Source of the DNA: Nevskia soli
GTDB lineage: Bacteria > Pseudomonadota > Gammaproteobacteria > Nevskiales > Nevskiaceae
Reading direction: 5' to 3'
Assembly: GCA_026224805.1 (NCBI GenBank)
Contig: JAMFRN010000028.1
Location: forward strand, 1-35,132
Length of the DNA stretch: 35,132 nt
The notes below the pieces were generated by a model. It was not told the DNA's origin and did no database searches. It saw only the letters and a program-made list of their open reading frames with translations. Numbering within the stretch: position 1 is the stretch's first letter; each line of letters starts with the position of its first letter. Made by a program: the position numbers and the translations under genes. Shown piece by piece: positions 14,820 to 23,464 of this stretch.

Positions 14820-15935
14820 ATGCAGCTCAGGACACAACGGGGTGGACTCGCCCTGGCGGCATTGACTCTGGCGGGGCTGGGCCTGTCCGCCTGCGGCGGC
14901 AGCAGCAGCCCCAGCAGCAGTGCCAACGCCGCGTCGCCGACGCAGGCGGCGGCGAATTCCACCGGCCCCGGTGCCACCGATACCAAGAGCTGCGATACGC
15001 CTTACGGCGATCCGCCCGCGGCTGTCTCCACCTTGCTCTCCGGCGACGGCGCCGGTGCCGTGGCCGACCTGCTCAGCGTGCTCAACCAGTGCGGCCTGGT
15101 CGGCGGCGAAACGCTGAGCTGGACCGATGCCAACAACGAATCGCGCAAGGCCTGCCTGTTCACGCCGCCGAACGCCAGCAAGACCACGCAACTGCCCCTG
15201 CTGGTGTTCCTGCAAGGCTCGCTGTTCCCGGCTCCGCCCCAGCTGATCCTCAACGACTGGATTCCGCTGACCAAGACCGCCGACCTCACCGGCGACACGC
15301 AACGCCCCGGCTTCATCCTGCTGCTGCCGATCGGCCGCAACACCCACCATTTCTACCCCTTCCCGGACAACTACGCCTTGGGCTGGGACAACTGGTATCG
15401 CAATCTAGACCGCAGCAGCCCCGATCTCAACCTCGACGTCGCCGCCATCGATCAGTTCATCGCCCAGGTGCAAGCGCTCGGCATCGTCGACAGCAACCGC
15501 GTCTACGCCACCGGCTGGTCCAACGGCGCGGCCCTGGCCGAGCTGTACGCACTCAATACGCCCTCCATCGCCGCCGCCGCGGTGTACTCCGCGCCGGCTC
15601 CCTTCAGCGACGTGCAGGAGCCCTGCTACCAGACGCCGTTCGCCACCACCATGACGCCGATCATGGACATCCACAATTCCTGCGACATCATCGGCACCTG
15701 CCAGACCTCCAGCGTGTTCCACCAGACCCTGGCGAAGATCTATCCGCAGCTGCCGCAGAACGTGGTGATCGTCGACTCCAGCAAGAACGTGGTGCAGTCC
15801 TGCAACGCCGCCTGCGCCAGCCAGAGCATCGAGCTGGATCCCTTGGGCAACGTCAACCATATAATCTGGCCGCAGTCGCAGAACGACGCCATGTTCACCT
15901 GGCTGCGCGAGCATCCCCTGAGCGCCAAGCAATAG
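14820..15935 (+). CDS. Alpha/beta-hydrolase esterase lipoprotein (PHB depolymerase/LpqC-like)
   Basis: 371 residues from the ATG at 14820, which has GGAGG in range; an ATG six codons earlier would lie within that site. The signal peptide ends in LSAC (lipoprotein), then a Ser/Ala-rich linker of about 35 residues. The catalytic part shows LPLLVFLQGS (oxyanion region), the nucleophile elbow GWSNG with Ser234, and a late NVNHIIWP with His347 as probable catalytic histidine. The acid may be an Asp near DIHNSCD. The order resembles esterase-PHB-depolymerase or feruloyl-esterase-like lipoproteins. Several Cys pairs suggest disulfides. It probably hydrolyses esters at the cell envelope; the substrate is unknown. 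Confidence 0.85.
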   Translation: MQLRTQRGGLALAALTLAGLGLSACGGSSSPSSSANAASPTQAAANSTGPGATDTKSCDTPYGDPPAAVSTLLSGDGAGAVADLLSVLNQCGLVGGETLSWTDANNESRKACLFTPPNASKTTQLPLLVFLQGSLFPAPPQLILNDWIPLTKTADLTGDTQRPGFILLLPIGRNTHHFYPFPDNYALGWDNWYRNLDRSSPDLNLDVAAIDQFIAQVQALGIVDSNRVYATGWSNGAALAELYALNTPSIAAAAVYSAPAPFSDVQEPCYQTPFATTMTPIMDIHNSCDIIGTCQTSSVFHQTLAKIYPQLPQNVVIVDSSKNVVQSCNAACASQSIELDPLGNVNHIIWPQSQNDAMFTWLREHPLSAKQ

Positions 15936-15951
15936 CGTCAACACGACGCGG

Positions 15952-16134
15952 ATGGAATCCGTCGCGGCAATCCGGCAGGCCATACGGTTCGCGCGATCGA
16001 ACCGGCCGCTCCGCGCGCTCGCCGCCCTTGCCCTGCCGCTCTGTGTCCTGACGCCGGCCGCGCAGGCTTCGGACTTCAGCCTGTATACCGGCGTCTGGGA
16101 CTACGGCGTGGGTGGCAGCGGAACCGGGCACTAA
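15952..16134 (+). pseudogene. Short exported ORF, possibly a truncated gene head
   Basis: 60 residues: a long N-terminus with an Arg-rich start, a hydrophobic signal-like segment ending TPAAQAS, then only DFSLYTGVWDYGVGGSGTGH before TAA. Signal peptide plus a first beta-strand-like SLYTGVWDYG looks like the head of an outer-membrane or periplasmic protein (lipid A deacylase/acyloxyacyl hydrolase proteins can begin in this way), with the remainder missing. No continuation in other frames is seen before the next gene. It starts 16 nt after the esterase stop. It may also be a spurious ORF. Confidence 0.35.
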
Positions 16135-16186
16135 TTGCGCCCGCCGTGGTCTGAGGTAATGTCCAGGATGGACAAGGAGACATAAC

Positions 16187-16615
16187 ATGAAAGGATTCAG
16201 CCTTTTCGCTGCGGTAGCCTTGTGCGCGCCTGTTATTACAGTTCAGGCACAGTCGTCCACGCCGATGGATCAAGACTCGTCATCGGCGCCGGCAAGAAAC
16301 TACATCTTCAACTTCAAGCAGACCAGCAAGGATGCCTGCGTGCTGCAGAGCGGCAATATCGTTTTCGACGCCGCCGGCAACGCCACCCTGCATCTCGCTA
16401 CCATGACCACCGACAACAACGACATCTGGAAGTCGCGCGTGCTGCTGCGCAATGTCGCCGGCGTTTCGGTCTTCACCTCGCCGGAGCTGAACTCGCCGAA
16501 GATGGAAAACAAGAACGGACATCCCCAGACCTACAACTGGGCCTACAACTTCAAGATCGATCCGTCCCTGCTGCCCTCCATCACCACCGCCGAGATGTTC
16601 GACATCACCTGCTGA
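16187..16615 (+). CDS. Secreted hypothetical protein, 142 residues
   Basis: The ATG has AAGGAG about 8 nt upstream. The signal peptide is MKGFSLFAAVALCAPVITVQAQ. The mature part has Cys51 and a terminal Cys142, which could pair, and alternating strands: NYIFNFKQTSKDACVLQ, GNATLHLATMTTDNNDIWKS, TYNWAYNFKIDPSLLPSI. This suggests a small beta-sandwich. I do not recognise the family with confidence. A strong terminator follows 15 nt after the stop, so it is a single-gene or last-gene unit. Confidence 0.75.
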   Translation: MKGFSLFAAVALCAPVITVQAQSSTPMDQDSSSAPARNYIFNFKQTSKDACVLQSGNIVFDAAGNATLHLATMTTDNNDIWKSRVLLRNVAGVSVFTSPELNSPKMENKNGHPQTYNWAYNFKIDPSLLPSITTAEMFDITC

Positions 16616-16630
16616 GGCCGGTGGCAAGCG

Positions 16631-16667
16631 CAGCCCGGGTGACCGAAACAACACCCGGGCTGTTTCT
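16631..16667 (+). terminator. Rho-independent terminator
   Basis: CAGCCCGGGTG (16631-16641) and CACCCGGGCTG (16652-16662) form a perfect 11-bp stem with a 10-nt loop, followed by TTTCT. It lies 15 nt downstream of the secreted-protein stop. The stem is strong and the T-run short. Confidence 0.8.
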
Positions 16668-16825
16668 CCCGCAACAACTCGCGCCGCGCAGGTGCCGACC
16701 GGCGCTTGCTGCGACGGGATTGCGCCATGGTGGGCGGCAACATCGCGGGGGGAAAACGGCATGAGCGCTTCCATCGATCCCGGCTAGTCGATCCCAGCCA
16801 GGGAACAGTTCGCAAGATCTGCCGC

Positions 16826-18070
16826 ATGCCCGCAGCCTCATTGATGGAGAAAGCAGCCGTTCCCTCTTCGTGCTCGCTGCGCGGCCTGGACTGGCTCAAC
16901 TTCTTCCTCGCCGATGTGCAAACCGGCGTCGGGCCGTTCCTGGCCATCTACCTGGCAGCCTATAACTGGAACGAGCAAAGCATCGGCCTGGTGCTCACTC
17001 TGGGCGGCATCGCCGGCATCATCACGCAAACCCCGCTCGGCGAACTGATCGACCGGCTCCACGCCAAGCGCACGCTGATTGGTCTCGGCGTCCTGGCGCT
17101 GGCGATGGGCGCCTTGATCACCGCTCTCTTTCCGGGGTTCTGGCCGGTGGCCTTCGCCCAGATGCTGATCGGCGGCACCTCGAGCATTTTTCTCCCCGCG
17201 ATCGCAGCCATTTCGCTGGGCCTGGTCGGACACAAATGGTTCGACCGGCGCCAGGGCCGCAACCAGACTTTCAACGCGGCCGGCAATGTGGCGGCCGCGA
17301 TCGCCATGGGGCTTATCGGCTATTTCTTTTCCAATCGCGGCATCTTCTTTTTCGTCGCAGTATTTGCAGCGCCCACGATCGCTTCCCTGCTTCTGATCCG
17401 GCCCGGAGAAATCAACCACGAGCTGGCTCGCGGATACAAACCCGGAGGTAAACAGGAGAAACCCGTCAGGGCCCGGGAACTGCTCAGGGACAAGCCGCTG
17501 GTCATTTTCCTGATTTGCGCAGTGATGTTTCATTTCGCCAACGCCGCCATCCTGCCGCTGCTGGGGGAAATGCTGGCCAAGGGCCAGGGCCGCAGCTCGA
17601 TGATGTTCATGTCGGCCTGCGTGGTGACGACGCAGTTCACCATCACACTGATTGCCGCTCAGGTCGGTCGCCTGGCCGGGTCATGGGGCCGCAAGCCTCT
17701 GCTGCTGACCGGCTTTGCGGTACTGCCGGTTCGTGCGGTGCTGTACACGCTGACCAACAGCCCCGCCCTGCTCATCGCCATCCAGGTCCTGGATGGCGTA
17801 GCCGCGGGAATATTCGGCGTCGTTTCGGTGCTGGTCATCGCCGATCTGACCCGCGGCACCGGGCGCTTCAACCTGACCCAGGGAGCCATCGCCACCGCGG
17901 TGGCGATCGGCGCGGCCCTGAGCCAGCTTGCCGCCGGAACCATCGTGCATCAGGTCAGTTACCGCGCGGGATTCCTGTTTTGCGCGGCGATAGCCGCGGC
18001 GGCTTTTGTCATCCTGCTGCTGTTCGTGCCGGAAACCAATTCAAAAGACGATGATTCAGGTACCGCGTAG
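16826..18070 (+). CDS. Major facilitator superfamily transporter
   Basis: 414 residues from the ATG at 16826. An ATG at 16844 is equally possible and the ORF opens still further upstream; no start has a good ribosome site. About 12 hydrophobic segments. The first is followed by ADVQTGVGPFLAIYLAAYNW, and the helix 2-3 loop by LGELIDRLHAKRTL, a motif-A-like sequence. The central loop is polar and basic (about 198-215). The second half repeats the pattern with GRLAGSWGRKPLLL. Substrate unknown. The terminator upstream and the convergent gene downstream make it monocistronic. Confidence 0.85.
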   Translation: MPAASLMEKAAVPSSCSLRGLDWLNFFLADVQTGVGPFLAIYLAAYNWNEQSIGLVLTLGGIAGIITQTPLGELIDRLHAKRTLIGLGVLALAMGALITALFPGFWPVAFAQMLIGGTSSIFLPAIAAISLGLVGHKWFDRRQGRNQTFNAAGNVAAAIAMGLIGYFFSNRGIFFFVAVFAAPTIASLLLIRPGEINHELARGYKPGGKQEKPVRARELLRDKPLVIFLICAVMFHFANAAILPLLGEMLAKGQGRSSMMFMSACVVTTQFTITLIAAQVGRLAGSWGRKPLLLTGFAVLPVRAVLYTLTNSPALLIAIQVLDGVAAGIFGVVSVLVIADLTRGTGRFNLTQGAIATAVAIGAALSQLAAGTIVHQVSYRAGFLFCAAIAAAAFVILLLFVPETNSKDDDSGTA

Positions 18071-18138
18071 CTCAAACCGGACACAGCAAATCCTCAGCCC
18101 GCCGCATGAACCATGCAGTGTTCTTTCCCGTCCACGCC

Positions 18139-19302
18139 TCAAAGAACGAACAGCAGGCCCACGGCAATGGTCGCAACCAGCAGGAACGGGATGGCAATGC
18201 GGTGGAACTCGCCGAACGCTTCGGGCGCCCGCGCCAGCCGCAAGGCGATGATATTGGCCAGCGAGCCGACAAAAAAGCCGAACCCGCCGACGCTGACGCC
18301 GGCCGCGAGGGCCGGCAGATCGTGGACGTGGCGCTCCAGCAGAATGGCCGCGGGCACGTTGCTGATCGCCTGCGAAGTGACGATGCCGGCCAGATAGGCG
18401 CCCAGGCCGCGGTCGATCGGCAGGGATTGCACCATGCCGGTCACCAGGGGCAGATCGGCCAGCTGCCGCAGATCGACGAACATCAGACCGATGATCGCCA
18501 GCAGCGCCCAATCGGTGCGCGCCAGTACCCGACGATTGCACAGCAGGTACAAGGCTGCCACCAGCGCCAGCGCGGTCACCTGCTGATGAAATGCCAGCGC
18601 AACAAGGAAAGCCGGCAGCAACCCCCCGGAAATGGCGAACCAGCACGGGGAAAGCGCCTCCGGTTCGGACGACGGCGCCAGCTCGATAGGCCGCCGCGGG
18701 ACCAGCCAGAGTACCGCGCCGTAAAGCAGCGCTAACATGATCGCCACCACCGGCGCCATCATCGCCACGAAGGCGGCAAAGCCCATGCCGGAGCTTTGCC
18801 ACAGGAACAGATTCTGCGGATTGCCGATGGGCGTCAGCGCCGAGCCGGCATTGACCGCCAGCGCCTCCAGCACCACCAGCCGGGCCAGCGGCAGCTTCGC
18901 CTGCTGTGCCAGGCTGCGCGTCAGCGGCACCAGCAGAAACAGGCTCACATCGTTGGTCACCACGGCGGAAAGACCAGCCGAAAAAGCCGCCAGCAACAGC
19001 GCCAGCCGGCGCATATCGGTCACCCGGGCCAGCAGGCGGCTGGCAGTCCTCTGCAGTATGCCGCTGCGTTCGATGCCCTTGGTGATGACCAGCAGGCCGG
19101 CCAGGGCGCCCAGCGTTTGCCAGTCGACCAGCGCCGCGTAGGCCCGGAGCGGCAGCGGACGGAGCAGTACGAACAGCAGCGCAACTGCTCCCAGCAGCCA
19201 CAGCAGCCAGTTGTCGGGGTTCGGGAGAAGGCGCGCGCTTATGGTGCGCCGCACCGGGTGCATTTCTGGTTTCGTCATTGCCCGCAACGGCGTCCGGCTC
19301 AT
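18139..19302 (-). CDS. YbiR-like SLC13/CitM-family (ion transporter superfamily) permease
   Basis: 387 residues from the ATG at 19302. Other starts are possible (GTG at 19314, ATG at 19278 and 19263), and none has a clear ribosome site. It has about 10-11 membrane segments in two inverted halves. Signatures of the ion transporter superfamily are present: VVTNDVSLFLLVPLT and NAGSALTPIGNPQNLFLW in the first half, and the matching SQAISNVPAAILL in the second. E. coli YbiR has this size and layout. It transports an organic or inorganic anion across the inner membrane; the substrate is not readable. It is convergent with the MFS gene and divergent from the DUF2127 gene. Confidence 0.85.
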   Translation of the reverse strand: MSRTPLRAMTKPEMHPVRRTISARLLPNPDNWLLWLLGAVALLFVLLRPLPLRAYAALVDWQTLGALAGLLVITKGIERSGILQRTASRLLARVTDMRRLALLLAAFSAGLSAVVTNDVSLFLLVPLTRSLAQQAKLPLARLVVLEALAVNAGSALTPIGNPQNLFLWQSSGMGFAAFVAMMAPVVAIMLALLYGAVLWLVPRRPIELAPSSEPEALSPCWFAISGGLLPAFLVALAFHQQVTALALVAALYLLCNRRVLARTDWALLAIIGLMFVDLRQLADLPLVTGMVQSLPIDRGLGAYLAGIVTSQAISNVPAAILLERHVHDLPALAAGVSVGGFGFFVGSLANIIALRLARAPEAFGEFHRIAIPFLLVATIAVGLLFVL

Positions 19303-19437
19303 GGATTCGACCACATCCGGGGTTTTAGTTCCGTCCCTGGTCGTGAGAAAATCAACCGCCCGCTCAGGGCTTCAGCCGCAGCCGCACGTCTTCTATCACA
19401 CGCAGGGCCCGACAGGGCATGTTACCGTGCCAACCCA

Positions 19438-20010
19438 ATGAATACCGATCACGCTTCAGCCGCAGCAGAAAATTCAGGCCGGGCTTTACCCGTCAAGGGC
19501 GATTGGACCCTGAAGGCCATTGCAGCCCTGAAGCTGCTCGAGGCCCTGGTGCTGTGCGCCACCGGCGTTGCCGCGCTGGAATTGCTGCGTCCGGACATCG
19601 CGCAGGCCGTCGACGATTGGGCCGCGCTGCTGCCCCTGGCTTCGGAGCAGCACATCGCGCAACACCTCCTCAATTCCCTCACCGGGCTGGGGCCGCATCG
19701 CATCAGGGCCCTGGGTATCGGGGTATTCGCCTACGCCGGCCTGTTCGTGGTCGAGGGCATCGGCCTGCTGCGCCGCAAGCGTTGGGCGGAGTGGATTACC
19801 GTGCTGACCACGGCGATGCTGGTGCCGTTCGAAGTATGGGAGCTAACCGTGCATACCACCCTGCCCAAGGTCGGCGCGCTGGTAATCAACCTGCTGGTGG
19901 TGTGGTATCTGATTCACCGTATCCGCAGCACGCCCCACGCCAAGGCTGGCGGCGCCGGGACCAGGAGCCAGGCCAGCCCCTACGCGACGCCGCAGCATCC
20001 CGGCCGGTAA
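19438..20010 (+). CDS. DUF2127 family membrane protein
   Basis: 190 residues. The N-terminus is polar, followed by WTLKAIAALKLLEALVLCAT, typical of the DUF2127 start. Hydrophobic segments lie at about 20-45, 90-115, 120-140 and 150-165. RRKRWAEWITVLTTAMLVPF and EVWELTV also fit the family. A basic tail follows. No strong ribosome site is visible before the ATG. Function unknown. It ends 6 nt from the convergent monooxygenase stop, so the two genes nearly touch. Confidence 0.82.
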   Translation: MNTDHASAAAENSGRALPVKGDWTLKAIAALKLLEALVLCATGVAALELLRPDIAQAVDDWAALLPLASEQHIAQHLLNSLTGLGPHRIRALGIGVFAYAGLFVVEGIGLLRRKRWAEWITVLTTAMLVPFEVWELTVHTTLPKVGALVINLLVVWYLIHRIRSTPHAKAGGAGTRSQASPYATPQHPGR

Positions 20011-20016
20011 CCGGGC

Positions 20017-21531
20017 TCACAACGCCAGGTAGTCCCTGCTTGAGAAGGTTTTCATCTGCCGCCTGAACTGGGTGGCAAAGCCCGGATACATGGTGGCGTT
20101 GAAACCGTCCTCGGTCAGGTACCAGCTCTTGCAGCCCGAGTTCCAGTTGGTTCTGGACAGGCGCTTCTGGATGCCCTTGTTGTAGCCGAGCTGGGCGTCG
20201 GCGCGCACATCCAGCATCTTCAGGTCCTGTTGCAGAATGGTGCGGATACCGCGCACGATGTAGTCGATCTGCGACTCCATGTAGACCAGCGCCGAGTTAT
20301 GCCCCGGGCCGGAGTTGGGGCCGAAGGTCATGAACAGGTTCGGATAGCCGGCGATGTTGACGCTCTTGTAGGCCTGGGCGCCGCGCGCCCATTCCTGGTT
20401 GAGCTTGCGCCCGTCCAGGCCGGTGACAGGGAACGGCGTGCCGGACCTGGACACGTCGAAGCCGGTGGCGAAGACGATGCAGTCGACCCGATGCTCCAGG
20501 CCTTCCGAGGTGCGGATGCCGTTTTCCGAGAGGGTGGCGATCGGCCAGGTGATCAGCTCGCAGTTGTCGCGCTGCAGGGCGCGGTAATAGTCGCTCGACA
20601 TCAGCACGCGCTTGCAGCCGATGCGGAAGTCCGGGGTGAGCTGCCGCCGCATCCACGCATCCTTCACCTGGCGGCGCAGGAAGCCGCTGGAGATGCGTTG
20701 CAGCAGCGCCGTCATCGGCGTATTCCAGATCATGCCGAGGGCCATCGACTCGTGTGCCCAGAACATCGCCCCGCGCACCAGGCTCTGCGTTGTCGGCACG
20801 CGGCTGAATACCGCCTTGCTCCAGTCCGGCGCCGTATAGTCCATGCGCGGCAGCACCCAGGCGGGCGTGCGCTGGAACACCTTCAGCTGGCTGGCCTGCT
20901 TGACCAGCTCGGGAATGATCTGCACCGCGCTGGCGCCGGTACCGATCACCGCCACCCGCTTGCCGCTGAAATCGTAGCCGTGATCCCAGCGTGCGCTGTG
21001 GATCTTGTGGCCCTTGAAGCGCTCGATGCCGGCGATGTCGGGAAAGCTGGCATTGGACAAGGGGCCTTGCGCCATCACCGCCGAGCGAGCACTGACCGGC
21101 TTGCCGCCGGCAATGCTGGCGCTCCACAAGCCCTGGCCGGCATCGAACGCCAGGTCGGTGACGGTGTGGCCGAAACGGATCAGGCGGCGCAGACCGTAAT
21201 GATCAACCAGATGATGGATGTAGCCGAGGATTTCCCCGCTGCCGGAGTAGCCGCGCGACCACTGCGGATTCTGTGCGAAGGAAAACGAATAGAGATTGGA
21301 AGGAATATCGCAGGCGGCGCCCGGATAGGAATTGTCGCGCCAGGTGCCGCCCACCTCGTCGCCGCGCTCGAGGATGACGATATTGTCGACGCCCGCCGCC
21401 AGCAGGCGGATCGCCGTGCCCAACCCTGCAAAGCCGGCGCCGACGATCAGCACGTCGGCCGGCGCGGCATTGCTTTTGACGGCACCGCTACGGCGTGCAG
21501 CTAATTTCTTGACCACAGTATTCTGACTCAT
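20017..21531 (-). CDS. Flavin-containing (Baeyer-Villiger-type) monooxygenase
   Basis: 504 residues. It carries the FAD Rossmann motif GAGFAGLGTA (about 31-40), GGTWRDNSYPGAACDIPS typical of class B flavin monooxygenases, and the BVMO fingerprint FKGHKIHSARWDH (F-x-G-x3-H-x3-W-D, about 170-182). The NADPH Rossmann motif is VIGTGASAVQ (about 192-201). BVMOs insert oxygen next to a ketone to give an ester or lactone using NADPH and O2. The last gene of a minus-strand unit with a ferritin-like protein (11 nt upstream) and an SDR. An SDR that makes a ketone followed by a BVMO is a common catabolic pairing. The specific substrate is not known. Confidence 0.93.
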   Translation of the reverse strand: MSQNTVVKKLAARRSGAVKSNAAPADVLIVGAGFAGLGTAIRLLAAGVDNIVILERGDEVGGTWRDNSYPGAACDIPSNLYSFSFAQNPQWSRGYSGSGEILGYIHHLVDHYGLRRLIRFGHTVTDLAFDAGQGLWSASIAGGKPVSARSAVMAQGPLSNASFPDIAGIERFKGHKIHSARWDHGYDFSGKRVAVIGTGASAVQIIPELVKQASQLKVFQRTPAWVLPRMDYTAPDWSKAVFSRVPTTQSLVRGAMFWAHESMALGMIWNTPMTALLQRISSGFLRRQVKDAWMRRQLTPDFRIGCKRVLMSSDYYRALQRDNCELITWPIATLSENGIRTSEGLEHRVDCIVFATGFDVSRSGTPFPVTGLDGRKLNQEWARGAQAYKSVNIAGYPNLFMTFGPNSGPGHNSALVYMESQIDYIVRGIRTILQQDLKMLDVRADAQLGYNKGIQKRLSRTNWNSGCKSWYLTEDGFNATMYPGFATQFRRQMKTFSSRDYLAL

Positions 21532-21542
21532 CGTTGCGGTAT

Positions 21543-22463
21543 TCAGGCGGTGGTCTTATAGGTGAGCTGCTTGACCCAGGTCGGCACCGGCCGCAGCAGG
21601 CGCCGCGGATAGTGGTCGGTGAGGCGCACCAGCGCGTCGACCGGCCGGTGGTAGAAATGCTTGCGGTTGACCACCAGGCGCCCGTGGCGGCTGATGATCT
21701 GGAACCAGGGATTGCGCCGCCCGGCGGCGGTGCGGCCGCCGATGCGCTCGTATTTCTGCATCGCCGAGTACAGGCTCTCTTCCTTCAGGCCCATGGTGAC
21801 GATGTTGTCGCGCATGCGGTTGAGCAGCGGCAGATAGGCCAGGATGCCCAGCATCAGCTTGGGATTCAGCGTGGTAGCAACGGCTTTCAGTGCCATCTGG
21901 TAGAGCTTGCCGTGGCCCTGCATCTCCAGCACGTGGAAACCCACACCGAGATGGCGCGATTCGTCGTCGTTGATGCGGGCGAAGGCCTGGTGGCATACCG
22001 GGTCATTGACGGTATCCAGCAAGAACTTGCACAGCGCGCCATCCAGGGCGATTTCCAGCATCGGGATCACTGAGCCCAGCACTTCCAGCGGCATGTCGTC
22101 GCTGTACTGGTCGAGCCACTGGATCACCAGGCGCAAGTTGATGTTCGGCTCGGGAATCTCCTCACCGTCGAGCATGCCCCAGCGCCGCATCAGCGCCATT
22201 TCGGTATTGGCGTGGCGCTGCTCCTCGGCGTGGAAGTAGATGTAGAGCTGCTTCAGCGTTTCGTTCGGCGCCTTCTTGGCCATGGCAGCGAAACCGCGCG
22301 CGCCGACATGCTCGATCCACATCAGGTCGGACATGAAGGCCTTGAGCTTGGGCCATTGCTCGGGCGTGATCAGCTCCGCGCCAGGTGCCTCCCAGTCGAT
22401 ATCCACCAGCGCCCACTGGCTGCTGCGGACCTTGGCCAGCATCTTGTCGAGATCGATATTCAT
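21543..22463 (-). CDS. Ferritin-like diiron-domain protein
   Basis: 306 residues. It shows the carboxylate/histidine pattern of a four-helix diiron site: Glu in MWIEHVGARGF (about 50), EEQRH (about 78-82), Glu in MLEIALDG (about 137) and DESRH (about 166-170). This double E...ExxRH arrangement is that of ferritin-like and diiron oxygenase or desaturase proteins. The C-terminal 110 residues are basic and hydrophobic and may bind membrane or partner. It lies between the SDR and the monooxygenase in the same unit, so an oxidative or electron-transfer role in that pathway is likely. A hydroxylase or N-oxygenase activity is possible but not shown. Confidence 0.8.
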   Translation of the reverse strand: MNIDLDKMLAKVRSSQWALVDIDWEAPGAELITPEQWPKLKAFMSDLMWIEHVGARGFAAMAKKAPNETLKQLYIYFHAEEQRHANTEMALMRRWGMLDGEEIPEPNINLRLVIQWLDQYSDDMPLEVLGSVIPMLEIALDGALCKFLLDTVNDPVCHQAFARINDDESRHLGVGFHVLEMQGHGKLYQMALKAVATTLNPKLMLGILAYLPLLNRMRDNIVTMGLKEESLYSAMQKYERIGGRTAAGRRNPWFQIISRHGRLVVNRKHFYHRPVDALVRLTDHYPRRLLRPVPTWVKQLTYKTTA

Positions 22464-22520
22464 GTCACGCTCTTTTGCATTGGAAATGGGGATGGGAATG
22501 GGAGGGGGCCGCGCTCGCGC

Positions 22521-23342
22521 TCAGGCGTTGGCCAGCCGGCTGATCAGGCCCAGGCCGCGGGCGTAGCCGGCCGGCGCATAGCGCTTCAGGCGCCAGATCA
22601 GGCGGGCATCGAGCTGCGGCAGGACGTAGAGCTGGCCGCGGTCCAGCGCGTCGAGCGTGGTGCGCGCCACGCGGGCGGCCGGGATGCCGGTCCAGCGCAT
22701 CAGGTTTTCTGCCAGCTGCGTCGATTTGCCGCTGATGCGGCCGTCGCGGGTGATATTGGTCTGCACGAAAGTCGGGCACAGCGCCGAGATCGCCACGCCG
22801 GTACCGGACAGTTCTGCCGCCAGCGTCTCCGACAGGGCCAGCACCGCCGCCTTGCTGACGTTGTATGGCCCCATCATCGGCGCCGCGGCGAAGCTGGCGG
22901 TGGAGGCAACGTTGATGATGCCGCCGCGCTTGAGGGCGCGCAGCTTCGGCGCGAACACATGGCAGCCATGGACCACGCCCCACAGGTTGGCGCCGAGGAC
23001 CCACTGCCAGTCCTCCATCGGAATCTCGCCGACCGGCTTGCCGCCGGCGCCGACGCCGGCGTTGTTGACCACAAGGTCGACCGGGCCGGCCAGCCACTGT
23101 TCGGCTTCGTGGGCGAGCGCTTCGACGCTTTTCAGTTCGGATACGTCGCAATGCACCGCCAGCGCCTCGCCGCCGGCCGCGACGATGCTGTCGACGGTTT
23201 CCTGCGCCGTCTCCAGGCGGATGTCGGAGCAGACCACGCGGCCGCCGCGCGCCGCGATTTCAAGCGCAAAGGCCCGGCCGATGCCGCTGCCGGCGCCGGT
23301 GACGACCGCGGAAGCCTGTCTGGAAACTTTTTTTCTGGGCAT
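22521..23342 (-). CDS. Short-chain dehydrogenase/reductase
   Basis: 273 residues from the ATG at 23342. An upstream ATG (23399) adds 19 residues without SDR character and would sit next to the operator. Cofactor motif TGAGSGIG at 15-22, structural NNAG at 93-96, Asn119, and the catalytic set Ser147, Tyr160 and Lys164 (YNVSK). Asp40 at the end of the second strand favours NAD(H). The C-terminal 40 residues are basic, with AARVARTTLDALDRG and RLIWRLKRYAPA, seen in fatty or hydrophobic-alcohol SDRs. First gene of the unit with the ferritin-like protein and BVMO; probably oxidises an alcohol to the ketone used by the BVMO. Confidence 0.92.
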   Translation of the reverse strand: MPRKKVSRQASAVVTGAGSGIGRAFALEIAARGGRVVCSDIRLETAQETVDSIVAAGGEALAVHCDVSELKSVEALAHEAEQWLAGPVDLVVNNAGVGAGGKPVGEIPMEDWQWVLGANLWGVVHGCHVFAPKLRALKRGGIINVASTASFAAAPMMGPYNVSKAAVLALSETLAAELSGTGVAISALCPTFVQTNITRDGRISGKSTQLAENLMRWTGIPAARVARTTLDALDRGQLYVLPQLDARLIWRLKRYAPAGYARGLGLISRLANA

Positions 23343-23405
23343 GGATGGTTCTGCTGGATGTGCGCGCCAAGTGAGAGGGAAGGTCTGGAATGCCGCCATT
23401 GACCG

Positions 23406-23429
23406 TTACATTGATTGATGTCAATGTAA
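23406..23429. promoter_or_regulatory. Palindromic candidate TetR operator, site A
   Basis: TTACATTGA (23406-23414) and TCAATGTAA (23421-23429) are perfect 9-bp arms around TTGATG. It lies in the divergent SDR/tetR region and shares its last two bases with site B. Confidence 0.7.
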
Positions 23430-23449
23430 TCCGAACTATTGTTCGGATT
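23428..23449. promoter_or_regulatory. Palindromic candidate TetR operator, site B
   Basis: AATCCGAAC (23428-23436) and GTTCGGATT (23441-23449) are perfect 9-bp arms around TATT. It ends 15 nt before the tetR start. A further half-like ATTCGGAT follows at 23452. The position fits repression of both divergent promoters by the TetR protein. Confidence 0.7.
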
Positions 23450-23464
23450 CAATTCGGATAGACC

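Noticed and set aside
18071..18138. Terminator between the convergent MFS and YbiR-like genes
   Set aside because: No stable stem with T-run could be found in the 68 nt.
18796..20010. 404-codon frame running into the DUF2127 gene
   Set aside because: Its first half is antisense to the YbiR-like permease. Family similarity begins at the ATG at 19438.
20230..21504. 424-codon plus-strand frame opposite the BVMO
   Set aside because: Antisense shadow; the minus strand carries both Rossmann motifs and the BVMO fingerprint.
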